Source: Tanypteryx hageni (Eukaryota; Arthropoda; Insecta; Odonata; Petaluridae). Taken from it: 64,000 nt of DNA. The stretch covers positions 66,664,850 to 66,728,849 of the forward strand of contig CM054113.1 in the NCBI GenBank assembly GCA_028673005.1, in the 5' to 3' direction. Shown in pieces: positions 38,286-50,446 of the stretch. The notes beneath the pieces are model-generated. The model worked only from the letters and a program-made list of their open reading frames with translations, was not told the DNA's origin and ran no database searches. Positions within the stretch are counted from its first letter, which is position 1. Every line of letters starts with the position of its first letter. Position numbers and translations under genes: made by a program.

Positions 38286-38789
38286 TTGTTGTGTTTTAAA
38301 TAACACCTCCATCGATCGCCGATTCTAGAAATAAGGTTGGGTCATACTATTGACCTCTGTCGAGCGAAACGCTTTGTTTTCTGGGTCACAATCCCGTAGC
38401 GGCTTTGTGGAATGCGACATTCCCTATCTGCACGATTTTGTCTCCCCTCTATTAACGCTTTATCGCTCGATAATTTTCCACTCCCAGGCTTTATAGTGCG
38501 TTTATCTTCGCCTCCTTCCACTTTCATCCCCTTTCCCAATCCCCTCTCCATCTCCCTTTCTCCACATCCGTCTCTCCATCAACCGAAATTCCCATCATCC
38601 CTTGCTGTCGGCCTCTCTGCCCTACATCGGAGGTCTTTCCCCTCGTTACATGCTTTGAAGATGGCGTTGGCAGTACACCCTCGTTTTTTACCATTTGTCT
38701 CGTCCAACAATCCTTTTTTCGTGTAGGAGGATAGGGGGCGTATAATCGATGGAAATAATCTAATCCCCGTTCGATATAATACGCGCACG

Positions 38790-39200
38790 CACAGTCGAAC
38801 CTCGATGACTCGACTCAGGGATGAAAGAAAGTTACAGTTATAGAAATTCCTTTTAACGTGTATGAATAGGGAAAAAAATCTGCTTCGACCCCTCGAAATT
38901 TCCATTTCTGGAAGTTCGAACTATCGAGATTCGATTGTATCTACTTTGAATCATCGAAAATTCTACCCAAAAACACACTCGTTAACTCGAGCGTCTATAA
39001 TTGGAATTTTCGATGTATCGAAGTAGATACAGTTGAATCTCGATAACCTGAGCGTCTACAATTGGAATTTTCTATGAGTCAAATTAGATACAGTCGAATC
39101 TCGATAACTCGAGGGTCTGTACGTGGAATGTTCGATGAGTCGAAGTAGATGCAACCAAAACTCGATAGCTCGAACGTCCACAATTCGAATATTCGGGTTG
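38790..39200. repeat. Tandem TCGATAACTCGA repeat, period about 61 bp
   Basis: Units starting AGATACAGT, with CGAATCTCGATAACTCGAG and then GGAATTTTCGATGAGTCGAA in the middle, repeat about every 61 bases from about 39026. Degenerate copies extend back to 38790. The units contain both the CAGT(C/T)GAATCTCGA phrase and its rough inverse, like pogo-element ends arranged in tandem. Confidence 0.6.
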
Positions 39201-39864
39201 ACCGACGTTAACCACTTCGATTTCAGAATTGAATCTTTTATTATCCCTTTCCCACCCCTTTTACCCACCCAGGCGCTGCTACCAAACCCTTAAAATTCTC
39301 ATTCTCCTCCACTTCCCTCAGCAGTTGCTCCTCCCTCCCCCTACCCACCGCACCATCTCCAACCCTCCTTTTCCCCCCCTCTATCTCCCTCACTCTACAA
39401 CAAATTCCGATCGATGTTGAGAATCCGGCAGTCGCTCGTTGACCTTCCAAGAGTTCGGACGTAGAGGAGGGCCCTTTTCGTCTCTCTACCGTCGACGAAA
39501 AAAATCGAAATTTCACGGTTTCTCTTAAGTGATTCCCCGGTTTCTTCATCTCTCTCGCGTATGTAGGTCTGTTTTGCTTCGCATCATGATCGCGCTAATT
39601 AGCTCATCTCGGAGGTATGACTCCGCGGGACTCGTGTGACGGGTTCCATCTCAACCTGCGGGGCCATACTTCTTAAAGCTCGCTACTAGGAGAAAAAGGC
39701 GTCACATGGCATTCCGCGCTTACCGGTTCGCTCCAAGGCTTTATGCCAGGATAAGGATGAGCTTCTCGGTGTGTTTCCAAAAAAAAAGGTTTTCTTTTGG
39801 TTTATTCCTGTTGCCTGCTGCACACGTTCGCACCTCGAGATGACTTATTTTCGTTCGGCTGTAT

Positions 39865-40025
39865 ACATTTTTGGAAGCTTTCGCTCGGTCGCACCTCTTT
39901 TGTTTTTTATGATTATTTTGAATGACGCCAGAAAAAAATATCGCAGAAATGTTTGGAAGCTTTCGCTGGTCGCACCTCTTTTCTTTTTTTGTAATTGTGT
40001 TTGGATGGCGCCAAGAAAAATCGAC
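39865..40025. repeat. Tandem duplication, period 82 bp
   Basis: TTGGAAGCTTTCGCTCGGTC at 39871 recurs as TTGGAAGCTTTCGCTGGTCG at 39953. In both copies CGCACCTCTTTT and then a GACGCCA or GGCGCCA phrase follow. The frames crossing it on both strands look duplicated only because of this. Confidence 0.65.
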
Positions 40026-40781
40026 GGCGCTTTTTTTTCCTAAGTCGCTTATGACGTTTAATTTTAAGAGCATTCCGCGCGCGTTCTTCATTTTTAATAT
40101 ATTTCCTGCATCCTCGCGGCGCGTGCTTCCTATTCGGAAGTCGGCCTTTTTCGCTGATGTTTTTCATGCTTTTCTTTTATGTTGTATCGCGTTCGCTTTT
40201 GTCGTTGCTTCCTTTGCCCTTGACTTTGACTTCGTTTCATGGGAGAGTAGGCACTTGTATGCTTCCCTCGCGTATCCTTATTTTTCCCTTCTCCGGATGT
40301 CTTTTACGCAACGCGAATAATTTTATCGATCGAACTTTTTTTATTGCTTCAATTTTTTACCTTCGCGTTTTTTTATTCGCGTTTCTTTTTTTTCGGGGCG
40401 AATCTTTTAGGGTCACACCTTTATGGTCGCCTCTCTCTCTGTCTCTCTTCCTCTTTTTCCATTCGTGACTCATCGCGCTTAAAAAATTTTCACCTCTAGA
40501 AAAACCGTGCATGCGTCACGGTTCTCCCTCTCTCTAAATCAATGACCACGCCGTTTTCTATGCGGTAGTGCGGAATCTCGTGAATGATCGTTTTTTGGAT
40601 AACCTTGGACTGGAGGAATGCGGAGTGCCATCGAGAGTTGTTTTTCTTTTTTAATCGTTTATACCCTTCGAGTTATAGGAAAATTCTTTGAAATTGCGTC
40701 TCTTCGTTTTCGCGTGCTTTTTTTCGAACTTTTTTTCGAACTTCTTTTCGCAGCCTTGCTGGAATCCTCCGAGTTGACGGG

Positions 40782-41025
40782 TAGTGGCGTAATACCGACT
40801 GCGTGGGCCCCGGTGAAAGAATTCAAGAGGGGCTCCCATCTTGAAAAACGAATGAATAATGCAAAAGTAATAAAGCGCGTAGTTTTGTTTATTATTTTTT
40901 GTCATTAGGAAGTAGAAAATATCATTTGTGTGTCTGTATGAACATAAATAAGAAATTAAAACGTTAGCGTTCCCCTCTGGGCCCCCTCTGCAGAAAGGCC
41001 CCTTCGCACTGCGTAGCTATGCCAA
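40782..41025. mobile_element. hAT-type MITE
   Basis: The left end TAGTGGCGTAATACCGACTG and the reverse complement of the right end, TTGGCATAGCTACGCAGTG, are related. Both ends lead into GGGCCCC/GGCCCC-rich sequence, a pattern common in insect hAT MITEs. The target duplication is unclear. Confidence 0.45.
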
Positions 41026-44000
41026 TGATCACGGGTTTGTTTTTAAAAAATGACTAAAGAATGATCTTCTGTACGCGTGACATGGCACAGCTTTGCTTAA
41101 ATGTATCGCTTAAATATGATTCTTTATGGTACTTTATTTATTCAGACAGCTTAATATATACTTCGTTTTTGTAGCTAACCCGTAGTAGTCGAAGTACACT
41201 TTATAAAATGAAGCACTGCAGAATGTTATTCGTTAGTGTTTGTTAAACAGGATTGTCAACCTCGCCTAATGGCTGAAATCAAATTGTGAAAATAAGTACT
41301 TCAAATGCAAATTGAAAAAAATGAGTAATTAAATCAAGCATGGAGATACATGATCAAGTACTTCTTTTGTCAATTTCGCTGTTACTTATGAACAGTTATG
41401 TTTCAAAAACGAGCATAGTTTGCCCCACGTTTCTCTCCAGTTCGTCTAATTGCCCATTAGAGTGAATTCTCAATAAAAATATCGTGCCGATACCATATTT
41501 CGATGGTCATTGGCTGATAATTTAGAATGTTTATTAGTACTTTCCACATCATACGTCATATTGAACTTACTTTATTGAGAAGTATAACGAAATCATTCTG
41601 AATAGCCGTAATTAGCTGACCCAAAAGAAAACTGATGCACAAACTTTCCAAGATTCCTTGAGAGGATGTTTATCTGTATAGAATATGATGATTACGGGTC
41701 TCATGTGTTATTATTTCTAAGACGCGACAATGATTTCGTGGACCCCGAAACAAACCCACTCAGGTTTTGTTTCCAAGGTAACGTTTTTTTCTGCCAAGCG
41801 AGCCCCTTCCTGGACACCCGGGCCCCGGGAAACTTGGGCCCTGAGTATTTAAGAAAGTTCGGATCGCGACTCAACATTTCGTTTCGTTGCCGAGTTTATT
41901 GCACCACGATCTTCCGTTGTATAAACATCAGAAGGATATAAAAAAATGCGGGGAAAGAATTGCTACTTTTAGGCAAACTTTTCTTTGGCATCTGTTGCCT
42001 TTTTATTTTGAGCTTATGAAAAGTATATTCTGGAAGTTATTTTCTTTTCTGGAGGCTCAAAGGAACCGTTTTTTTCCGCCGAGTCTGGAGGTAAAAGCTT
42101 TGAAAAACTCAAATCTAAGTAACTCCGGCAGCCTTAAAAGCTTGAATAAACCAGATGCGCATTTCGGCTATAAGTTAGCCGTCGTAAAGGAGTTACCTTG
42201 ACCAGCTCTTCGAAGTCAAGACGTAAATTGAGACGGGGAGTTTATTTGTAAAAGTATTATTTTAGAAGCACTTCGACGGTAATAAAGGCTAAAAATTAAT
42301 GAATTCCTAAAATTATGATTGTGGCAGCAAGTAGATGGATTGAAATTATTAAAACAAAATAAAATGTACGAAATAAAATATAAAATAGGTTTTAAATAAA
42401 TCTCTTTAAAATGTTTCTTTAATTTTCCACGTCAAGCATGGTTTCACCTATTATAAAATAATCGTATTGCCTAACAAGATTATCCGTGTTAAACTTCAGA
42501 AATTTGTTAACAAATTATTATACCTGATTTTTAAGCCATTTACGTCCATCATTTCAAATCCGAGATTTAAGCTTTTATTTTGTTTAGAATGTGCACGAGG
42601 AATGTTCTTATTTTAAAATGAATATAGTTGTATATCGAGCCTCATTTTTTTCGTTTTAGTCGGCCTTTTCTGAAAACGTCAGAGAACTAATGTAGATATC
42701 CCAGATTGGTATTTGTCAATGGTAGATTTTTTATTTTATACATTTAATATTTTTAAAATAACAATTCGTGCTGGAAAAACGCCGTAACTTATCTTGAAGT
42801 TGAAAAAATATTTTAACTTGTGAATAAGAACAAAATTTTGAAAAAATATCAATATCGTTTGGATACCAACATTTTGGCGCGAACTTTTCTCTGGATAGTC
42901 TCTGATGGACCAGTCCGACTCAAGACCACGGATGGAGTTGGAGTGCTTGGGAAGAGTCTATCGCCAGCTAAAAATAAGATTTGGACAGCGTACCCAAGGA
43001 CAAACATTCGTTTTTTTCAACGGGATATCGAGATTCTGAATACAAACAAAAACGTTTTAAAATTTGTGAACAGGTATTTGTCTTTTCAACAAACTGAATT
43101 AACAAGCTCAGCTTTTTTGGGTAGCCGCGATAAATGGTCATTGAACGGTTGAGTAGTTATTAGAGTTATCTATATAGTTTCATTTATTAGAACCAAGTAA
43201 GTCCTGTTGTTTTGGTATTGCTTCTCCAAGAAAATATCATACAGTCAAATAATAGATGATTATATATGTATTTATGTGCTTATTGAAGAGGAAATTTTAA
43301 AAGCAATTAGATAGAAGGAAATCCAGTATACGTTTAATATTGGCTGGAAAGATGAGCAGAAAGGTTTGCGAAAAGCGGCCTTCGTCGACGACAGACAATT
43401 ACGTACTTTTACACGTATGGTATCAGCCCGTCATCATTTGAATATTCCTTCTAGAAGTTATGCGCCTTTTCCTTCCCTGACCCGGTCAATACAATTTTCC
43501 TTTTGCCTCCTCGATGGGAAGAATAGATTGTTATAGACTTCGATATCGGCTCCGACTCCGACACGACATTTCTCACGCCACCCGCTGATTTGCAGAAAAA
43601 GAAAAACACGAGAGACACGGGAACCGCGCCATCGATTTCTTCTTACATTCCTCGGCGATTCGTGTTTTATCGACTTGCCCTCTTCTTTCTCGGGCACGGA
43701 TTTCCCCGCTGCGCAATTATGCATTCTGCTAGCGCGCCGTCCGACTCCGAAAGCTGTTGCGCGGCTCGACTCGAAGAGATTTTTCCTTCTTTTCCGTTCC
43801 TAAATATCTCTCGCTCGAATTGAGATGTCGGGCTGAAACTTTTGTTAGTTTTGGACCAGGTTCTATGGGTTTAATAATAGACGTATTTTGGCGGGAGTGG
43901 TTATAAGGTGGAGGAGAAGGCTTTGAGAGAGCGAAAAAATAAAGTTTATTTTTTCCCCTTTCCGTGGGCGCCTAGAAATAATATGTTTATGGAAAGGCGT

Positions 44001-44082
44001 TACGTACGTATTGCGTAGACGTTGATATAGGCTCAATATTGTTCGCCGCGTGTTTCTTCTGTTTTTCGCTCTCCGCCCTTTA

Positions 44083-44200
44083 TTTTAAGACGCCCCAGGT
44101 AGATTAGAGTATCTGTCTTCATAATGTAAGACCTTCGTTTCGAGTCCTGCCAAGAGGAATGGGATATATGTTCGTTTGTGTAAATACGCTGAATTTAATT
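44083..44200 (+). repeat. tRNA-derived SINE fragment
   Basis: CTTCGTTTCGAGTCCTGCC is a B-box-like phrase. It is followed by the CCAAGAG tail also seen at 16690. The A-box half is weak. Confidence 0.35.
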
Positions 44201-45958
44201 GGCCTTTGCCTCTTTTGGCGAGGGGAATAAAAATAAAACCGAAGTGCGTTAGAGCCATTTTAGGAGGCGAGCGGAAACCAGCCACCACAACCAGAATGGA
44301 GCATCCAACAACGCACCATAAACGCAACCGATCGTTTTCATTATTATTTTAAATTCGTGAAACAACATTTATACGGCTGTGCCTCGTATCTAAGGTAGTT
44401 AAATTTACTTTTCGCACTTTCTTAAAAGTGTTGCGGTCGACTACTCAAATGTTTCACCCAAAGAAATGTTATATTTACTCGTGGACTAGTTATTACTTTG
44501 CTCCGTTTCCTTTTTAACAGTTTGGTGGGCGTAATTAACGTTCATTGCTAAAGAAATGAGGTTATTGCATCAGGAGCGCTTCGCAACTCCCTGAGAGATG
44601 AAATGCCTTTATTATATTTTTCTTCTTCCTAATTTTAAGGTCGATAATAATTTTGGGAAAACGTTTTCTAGAGATGTTGCGAGGTGATGAAATTTGACTT
44701 TTCCATCATGATTTAGCGAGAAATTTATTTTTCTACTGACGTGCAAGTAATTTACCTATTATTTTTATTATTATTTTATTTTATGCTTCAAAAATGAGGT
44801 CCGACTGGTTCCGGAAGTTCTAACAACTTTCATATTTCATCTTTATTTTTTATAGTGACGGAATGATGAGGTAAAATAATAAATCGTAATATTTTCCTTA
44901 CTCGTAAACCGTAGCCTCTGCCTCTCCCAGTCTTATGTTTTGATTATATTTTTGGCTTTTGAAATAGGTTTTAACGGTAATGAATTTACGTGATTCGCAG
45001 ATTTATCAAGCTTTTGCGTAAATCATCGTTCGGCTGTTGGAGAAGTTCCATGGGACTCAACGTCCTGCGTTTCGTGGGCTGCCTTATTAATAGATTTACC
45101 TATTTCCGCCTCCTCACTCTCCAATCCTATTTTGAAGGAATCCCCTCCAGCACTTGGAACAACCCAGCAAACCTGCTTACCCGTCTCTTTTTTCCCTTCC
45201 ATTTCTTCCCTTCTCTCCCTTTCGTTCTTTGACATTCCTCCCTTTGTCTCCCCTCCCTACCATTTTCTCTCCTGCCCACCATTTTCTCACAACCTTGTTC
45301 TCCTTCGCCCTTTGCTGCCCCTAATCTCTCTGCTTTTTCTTCTTTCTTTCCCTCTTTCTCTCTGCCTGTCTTCTCTTTACTGTTGTTTTCCTCGCGGAGG
45401 AAAATGAAACAAACAAACAAGGTTGATGGCTCTAAAGTTGAAATCATAACCAGTTAGACCAATGTCCCAAGAAAAATCAACCCTTCTTAAAGCCATATTA
45501 CTCGGCGTCCTTTTGACCGCGTCAAATCATAACAAATGTGAGCGGTTGGTAGCTGAAGATTATCTGTGAGAATCGCCAGAACTCTAGGCAGGAAAAATGA
45601 AGATCGAATAATTGGACGTATGAAAGCCCCTTAAATTCATTCCACAAAAGGGACATTTTGTGCGTTACTTGATTTTTTCTGGTTTTGATGAAAAGAAGGT
45701 TCAGGAGATTTCATAATTCAAATTGGTGACGCAATGAGTTAATGTTATGTTTGTTGAAGTTAGAGCTTTGAATTGACTGCCTTAGGCAAAAGAATTTTCT
45801 ATCATCTCATTTGGCATTTTGCTAGCTGTTGGTCACATGTAAGAAGGTATTCTAAAACGCAGGACTTCATGATGAGGTAAGGCATTTCAGGGCATTAGTT
45901 TGGAGAATATATATTCAGCTCTCTATTTTCATACTTTTTAAATGAGGTAACATGATGT

Positions 45959-46190
45959 GAATAATTTTGAACCGAGAAAAAAGTCTGCTATGACCGGGAA
46001 TCGAACCCGGGTCTTCCACTTGCCGGGCGGATATTCTACCACTGAACTATCGTAGCGGATCAATTTTTCTCGTTTCTTAACGCGGATGTTTCTTGGTTGG
46101 GACGGTGGTAGTTCAGTGGTAGAATATCCACCCGGCAAGTGGAAGACCCGAGTTCGATTCCCGATCTTTTTTCTCGGTTCAAAATTATTC
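45959..46190. repeat. Head-to-head pair of tRNA-derived SINEs (inverted repeat)
   Basis: A minus-strand tRNA-like unit (46057 down to 45986) and a plus-strand unit (from 46109) share the D-arm AGTTCAGTGGTAGAATATCC, the anticodon arm and the B-box GGTTCGATTCCC. Each is followed by the same body ending CTCGGTTCAAAATTATTC. The minus copy folds nearly as a tRNA: a 7-bp acceptor stem with one mismatch, and a five-pair anticodon stem with loop CCGGCAA (anticodon would be GGC, but position 33 is C instead of U). That and the shared body argue for a SINE and not a working tRNA gene. The arms could form a hairpin of about 90 bp within the SARM intron transcript. Confidence 0.7.
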
Positions 46191-47077
46191 CCAACATTAC
46201 AGCTTATGCCTATCTGCATAGGATCTTTAGATCGCTTTATTTCATCAATTTTGAGGTAACATGAAGAAACCCTTAAGTGTTTTTTGTTCATGAATTGGGA
46301 GAATGGAAAAATTGAGTGAAGGAATACAATATAGAAATATAGGCATTTTAAAACATTCACTTTCAATATCAATTTGGTGAAGAATTTGACTTGAATCAGG
46401 GATATAATGGATCGATTGATTTCAGATTCGATGACATTTGAACAAAGTTCTTGTTCCAAAAACTGCTGTGTGGAATTTCCATTTCTCAATGCCAACAGGC
46501 ATAAATGATTGCAATTCAGTAGAATAAATTTACTTACACGTCAGATGTTTTCTATTTTGCTCATGAAGATATTTGTTGCTGTGTATGTGAAATCCTAAAA
46601 ATGTGCCAATGTCTTTCTATAGAAGGAATTGCTGAGTGTGTTATTTTTTCATGGAAAATTTCATGATTTTTATTGACATCAGTCTAAATAGCTGATATAG
46701 TAGATTGTTAGAGTTCAGTCAGTTGAATTATAAATATTGCTTGTCTTCTATCTTGAGCTGCAAAAAAATCACATAAAATATCAGTGGAAGGGCTGATACC
46801 ATGGAAATATGTCAAAGAATGCCTTCTAAACAGCTGATATAAAATATTGTGTAGGTTTCAGTCAGTAAATATTTACATAAAATGTTTTTGTATATATTTA
46901 AGTAGAAATATTAACTTCATTTTTTATTTATTTATATTTAGAGTTCTAATTTCAAAGTGTGTTCATGTTATGTTATATCTAAACGTTGAGATGAAAATAA
47001 TCATTGTCAATTTAATATCTTTAATTTTAGTCCTGATCTACAATTTCTTAACCATTATTTCATTTTGTCAATTCCAG

Positions 47078-47179
47078 GAGCAGAGGTCACTAAAAGCTGG
47101 TGAAATAACTCAACGAGAAAGTCAAAATATGGCAGCTACAAGTATGAAGCTGCATTCTGATTCGTTCAGTGCAGAAAAG
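47078..47179 (+). CDS. Sarm1: SARM linker exon
   Basis: The exon has 34 codons in phase 0 between TCAATTCCAG and GAAAAG|GTTAGA. It encodes EQRSLKAGEITQ, a middle segment, and SDSFSAEK. The last phrase echoes DSFSAES in the Ser/Pro-rich exon, which suggests a repeated short motif in the pre-ARM region. The 5' partner is either the exon ending at 33412 or the alternative first exon ending at 34954; both end in phase 0. Confidence 0.85.
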
Positions 47180-47414
47180 GTTAGAAAACTTGGATCCCTG
47201 CTTTCAATCTGGTATTATTAAAAGAATTATATTAATGAGAAAAGTCATGAATAAATTCAGTACAGAAGTGATTTAAATATGCTCTACTTACATATTAACT
47301 AAAATGATTAAAACGTATTGAGTTAAATCAATGAAAATATTTTTTAAATTTGTTTGAACTTGTACCTCATTATTTTCTGTCACAATTAATTATTGTGCAT
47401 TTATAAATTTGCAG

Positions 47415-47579
47415 AAAGCAATGGCAGCTCAACAGCAGCGACAGACAGTGACGCAATCAGGAGTTTTCAATCAGGAGAAGCATATGGCCACATCATCACA
47501 GTCAAACATAACTATCACAGCTAAAAGCATGTGCACCAAGGCATCTTCAGCTTCATCATCTGTCATTCAGTCCTCTCAG
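47415..47579 (+). CDS. Sarm1: SARM linker exon
   Basis: The exon has 55 codons in phase 0, acceptor AATTTGCAG and donor TCTCAG|GTAGGG. It encodes a Gln-rich then Ser/Thr-rich segment (KAMAAQQQRQTV to SSVIQSSQ) with no domain. It is disordered sequence between the N-terminal region and the ARM domain. Confidence 0.85.
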
Positions 47580-48452
47580 GTAGGGAATTGTGCATTATTT
47601 TGTTTAAATACTAATGTGGCATAAGTTAATATTTCCTCAAATATAGGTAGAACATGATTTGTCAAATTCCCCAAGGAAATGAGATATTATGTTTAAATAG
47701 GCATTATAGAACTAGATGAAGTTATCCAAATCATTACTACAGAATAATAATTTTAACCATACAAAAATTTTATGCTTGAATTTGTCATTCATCCATTTCA
47801 GATCTTTATTCGCTGTAGGTATGTAAAATACATAGCTCATTATAATGTCCATCAAACATTTACTGTCAAGAGTGAATTCAACTGCTCACTTATTGTTCCC
47901 TTATGGAATAATTTTCAATTAATGGATTGATTTTTTGTAATTTATAAAATGGTCTTAATCAAAGCGATGCTATATCTTATTGATTATAGTCTCAAAAATT
48001 ATTATGGTCCAAAAAATAATTATTCAGAGTTCAGGCTGACTGTTATCATTAGGTAATATGAAAACACATCAGTTAATCATGTGATTATGAATTTAAAATA
48101 ATTTCTTGTAAGTCATGATTTTCTTCCCTTGTGGTTGTGGTGAAAATCGACTTGAAAACTGAGAAAAATAAAATGTTAAAATTGAATGAATAATTTTTTA
48201 ATCCTTAGATCGATAAACTTACATTCATTAGACAGTCAGTCAGCCATACATTAAAGTAACATTTAAGTCAAAGATTGTTCATTTTAGTTGTTTTTGCCCC
48301 GAAGATAGTAGCTATCTCCATTAGGTAGAGAAACCAGATAACATAATTCGCTATTCTTTGGAACTCCAAACAAACTTTCTCAAAATATATTTTTTGAGAA
48401 ACATCCTAATTATGTGGGAGATTTAACTGATTTACTTATTGATATTTTTCAG

Positions 48453-49706
48453 ATGAGTCAGCAAATGATGAATGGTGGTGTTGCCATTGGCTCATCAAAT
48501 ACACCTCTGGCTCTCACATCTGCTGAAGAGGAACTGTTATCCCAGTCTTTCGAAGACTTGGAGAGGTTGAGTGCCGAATCGAACCTTCAAGAAGTGCAGC
48601 GAGCGATCGACAAATACTCGGCATACCTCGGTGCCCTTTTAGACCACGTGAGGAAGTTGACCCATGATGGAGGAGATGGCAACGGCATCCGTTCTGCTGC
48701 TCCCAGAGCCCTTGTCCGTGTCAATGAAATGATGCGAAAAGCTTGGGCAGTTCCCACATATGGGCACGAGCTTGGACATGCTCTGTGCAATGCCCTGCGA
48801 GACTGCCACGGACTAGACCTTCTCATAGAAACTTGTGTCGCAGCCGATTATCCTGAACTACAGTTTTCCTCTGCATGCCTCTTAGAGCAGTGCCTTACCA
48901 CCGAAAACCGTTCGTACGTCGTTGAGACAGGGTTGGAGAAAGTAGTGAATGCTGCGTGCGTGTGCACCAAGAACGCAAACTCTGCAGATCATTCCCGTGT
49001 GGGCACAGGGATCCTCGAACATCTTTTCAAACACTCCGAGGGCACTTGCTCAGATGTCATCCGACTCGGAGGTTTGGATGCTGTGCTGTTTGAGTGCAGA
49101 AAAAATGACATTGAGACACTGAGACACTGTGCTGGTGCTTTAGCAAACCTGTCTCTATATGGTGGTGCAGAGAATCAGGAGGCCATGATCAAGAGAAAGG
49201 TTCCAATGTGGCTTTTCCCTTTAGCTTTCCACAACGACGACAACATTAAGTATTATGCTTGTTTGGCCATTGCTGTTTTGGTCGCTAACAAGGAAATTGA
49301 GGCAGCTGTGTTGAAATCAGGTACATTGGACCTGGTAGAACCTTTTGTGACGACGCATAACCCTTACGAATTTGCTAGGTCTAACCTAGCTCACGCACAT
49401 GGACAGAGCAAAAGCTGGCTACAGAGGCTAGCACCTGTATTATCAAGCAAGAGGGAGGAAGCACGAAACCTTGCAGCCTTCCACTTCTGCATGGAGGCAG
49501 GGATCAAAAAGAGACAGGGGAACACAGAGGTGTTTAGGGAAATTGGAGCCATTGAATCATTGAGGAAAGTGGCTTCATGTCCAAATGCTGTTGCATCAAA
49601 GTTTGCTGCTCAAGCTTTGAGGCTCATTAATGAGGATGTGCCCCACAAGCTGAGTCAGCAAGTTCCTCTTTGGTCCACAGAAGATGTCAGGGAGTGGGTG
49701 AAACAG
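48453..49706 (+). CDS. Sarm1: SARM ARM-domain exon, start of SAM1
   Basis: One 418-codon exon (acceptor TATTTTTCAG, donor AAACAG|GTGTGT, phase 0) carries the whole autoinhibitory armadillo domain. This domain senses NAD+ and NMN and holds the TIR domain inactive. Residues known to line the ligand pocket in human SARM1 are recognisable: Trp103 (codon at 48744), Glu149 and Gln150 (48885, 48888), Arg157 (48909), His190 (49020) and Lys193 (49029, in LEHLFKHSE). At human Arg110 this protein has His (48765). I believe fly SARM also has His there, but I could not check. Other matches include GGLDAVL, WLFPLAF and [20 protein letters not shown]. The exon ends in [13 protein letters not shown], the first helix of SAM1. 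The first third is visibly richer in CpG than the rest. Confidence 0.97.
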
Positions 49707-50321
49707 GTGTGTTTTCGATAAATTAAAACTACTCAGGTGATCCGATTCATCTAAAATCATGTAGAGTTAGTTCTTTTTTTTATTTATAGAGGACTGATAA
49801 ATAAGATGCTAAGATTAAGGAAACAATAATTTTAATAGCCAAAAATCATGATAAGTGATAAAAATCTGTTTATGATTCTTCTTTTCCAACTTTTCTTTCA
49901 TTGCTACCCTTGTAGCTTGTGCATTCTTGCAAGGATAGCAGACTTGGATTTCCTCTTTACTCTATTTGAAATTGCTTTTCTTTTCCTCTTATCTCAAAAA
50001 TTCAAATCCAAAATATTTTTAAAAATTAATTATCACTCCATAATATGTTTGTATATTCATATATCAATGTTGTAAATCATATCAATATTCTTGTTTAATT
50101 GCTGACTGTCTTTAATTTGTTGGGTAATTGAAATCTGGAATTGCACTAAAGCTTTGCTTTATGTTATTTTGTTCCTATTTAGTTTCTACTAATGAATAAT
50201 AAAAATGATTTGTTTAGTTGACCAAAACTACTTAATACACGATTGATAATTGATTTCAACAGGATATTTGAAAATTGCACCTAATATTTCCTTACTAATT
50301 CTGAAACCATTTTACCATTAG
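49707..50321 (+). other. Intron, 615 bp, AT-rich
   Basis: Bounded by GTGTGT and TTTACCATTAG. I see no further structure in it. Confidence 0.85.
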
Positions 50322-50446
50322 ATTGGATTTGCGGAATATGCAAATAACTTCTCAGAATCTCGAGTGGATGGAGACTTGTTACTACAACTAGCGGAAGAGA
50401 ATCTTCGAGATGATATTGGAATCACTAATGGTATCAGGAGACGAAG
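50322..50446 (+). CDS. Sarm1: SARM exon, SAM1 domain
   Basis: The exon (acceptor ACCATTAG, donor CGAAG|GTGAGC) starts in phase 0 and leaves two bases. It encodes [20 protein letters not shown], then [19 protein letters not shown]. This matches human SARM1 SAM1 ([20 protein letters not shown] and GMKSGITRKR). The SAM domains drive assembly of the octameric ring that the TIR domains need for activity. Confidence 0.96.

Larger units (their letters stand above)
33413..47077 (+). other. SARM intron, 13.7 kb, containing an alternative promoter
   Basis: The intron runs from GTGGGC to TCAATTCCAG. It holds the alternative first exon at 34853 and several repeats listed separately. The open frames (36142-36593, 40157-40468, 42820-43152 and others) match nothing I recognise. 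The last 1.5 kb changes to CpG-poor, AT-rich sequence. Confidence 0.6.

Noticed and set aside
45986..46057. Functional tRNA gene on the minus strand
   Set aside because: C at position 33, a mismatch in the acceptor stem, a shared SINE body and two further copies in the window point to a SINE.
45938..46495. 185-codon minus-strand frame
   Set aside because: It runs through both SINE copies and AT-rich flank; no family similarity.
48414..48452. Upstream start of the ARM frame ([13 protein letters not shown])
   Set aside because: These bases are the branch/acceptor part of the intron; TATTTTTCAG precedes ATGAGTCAG and phases agree with the upstream exons.
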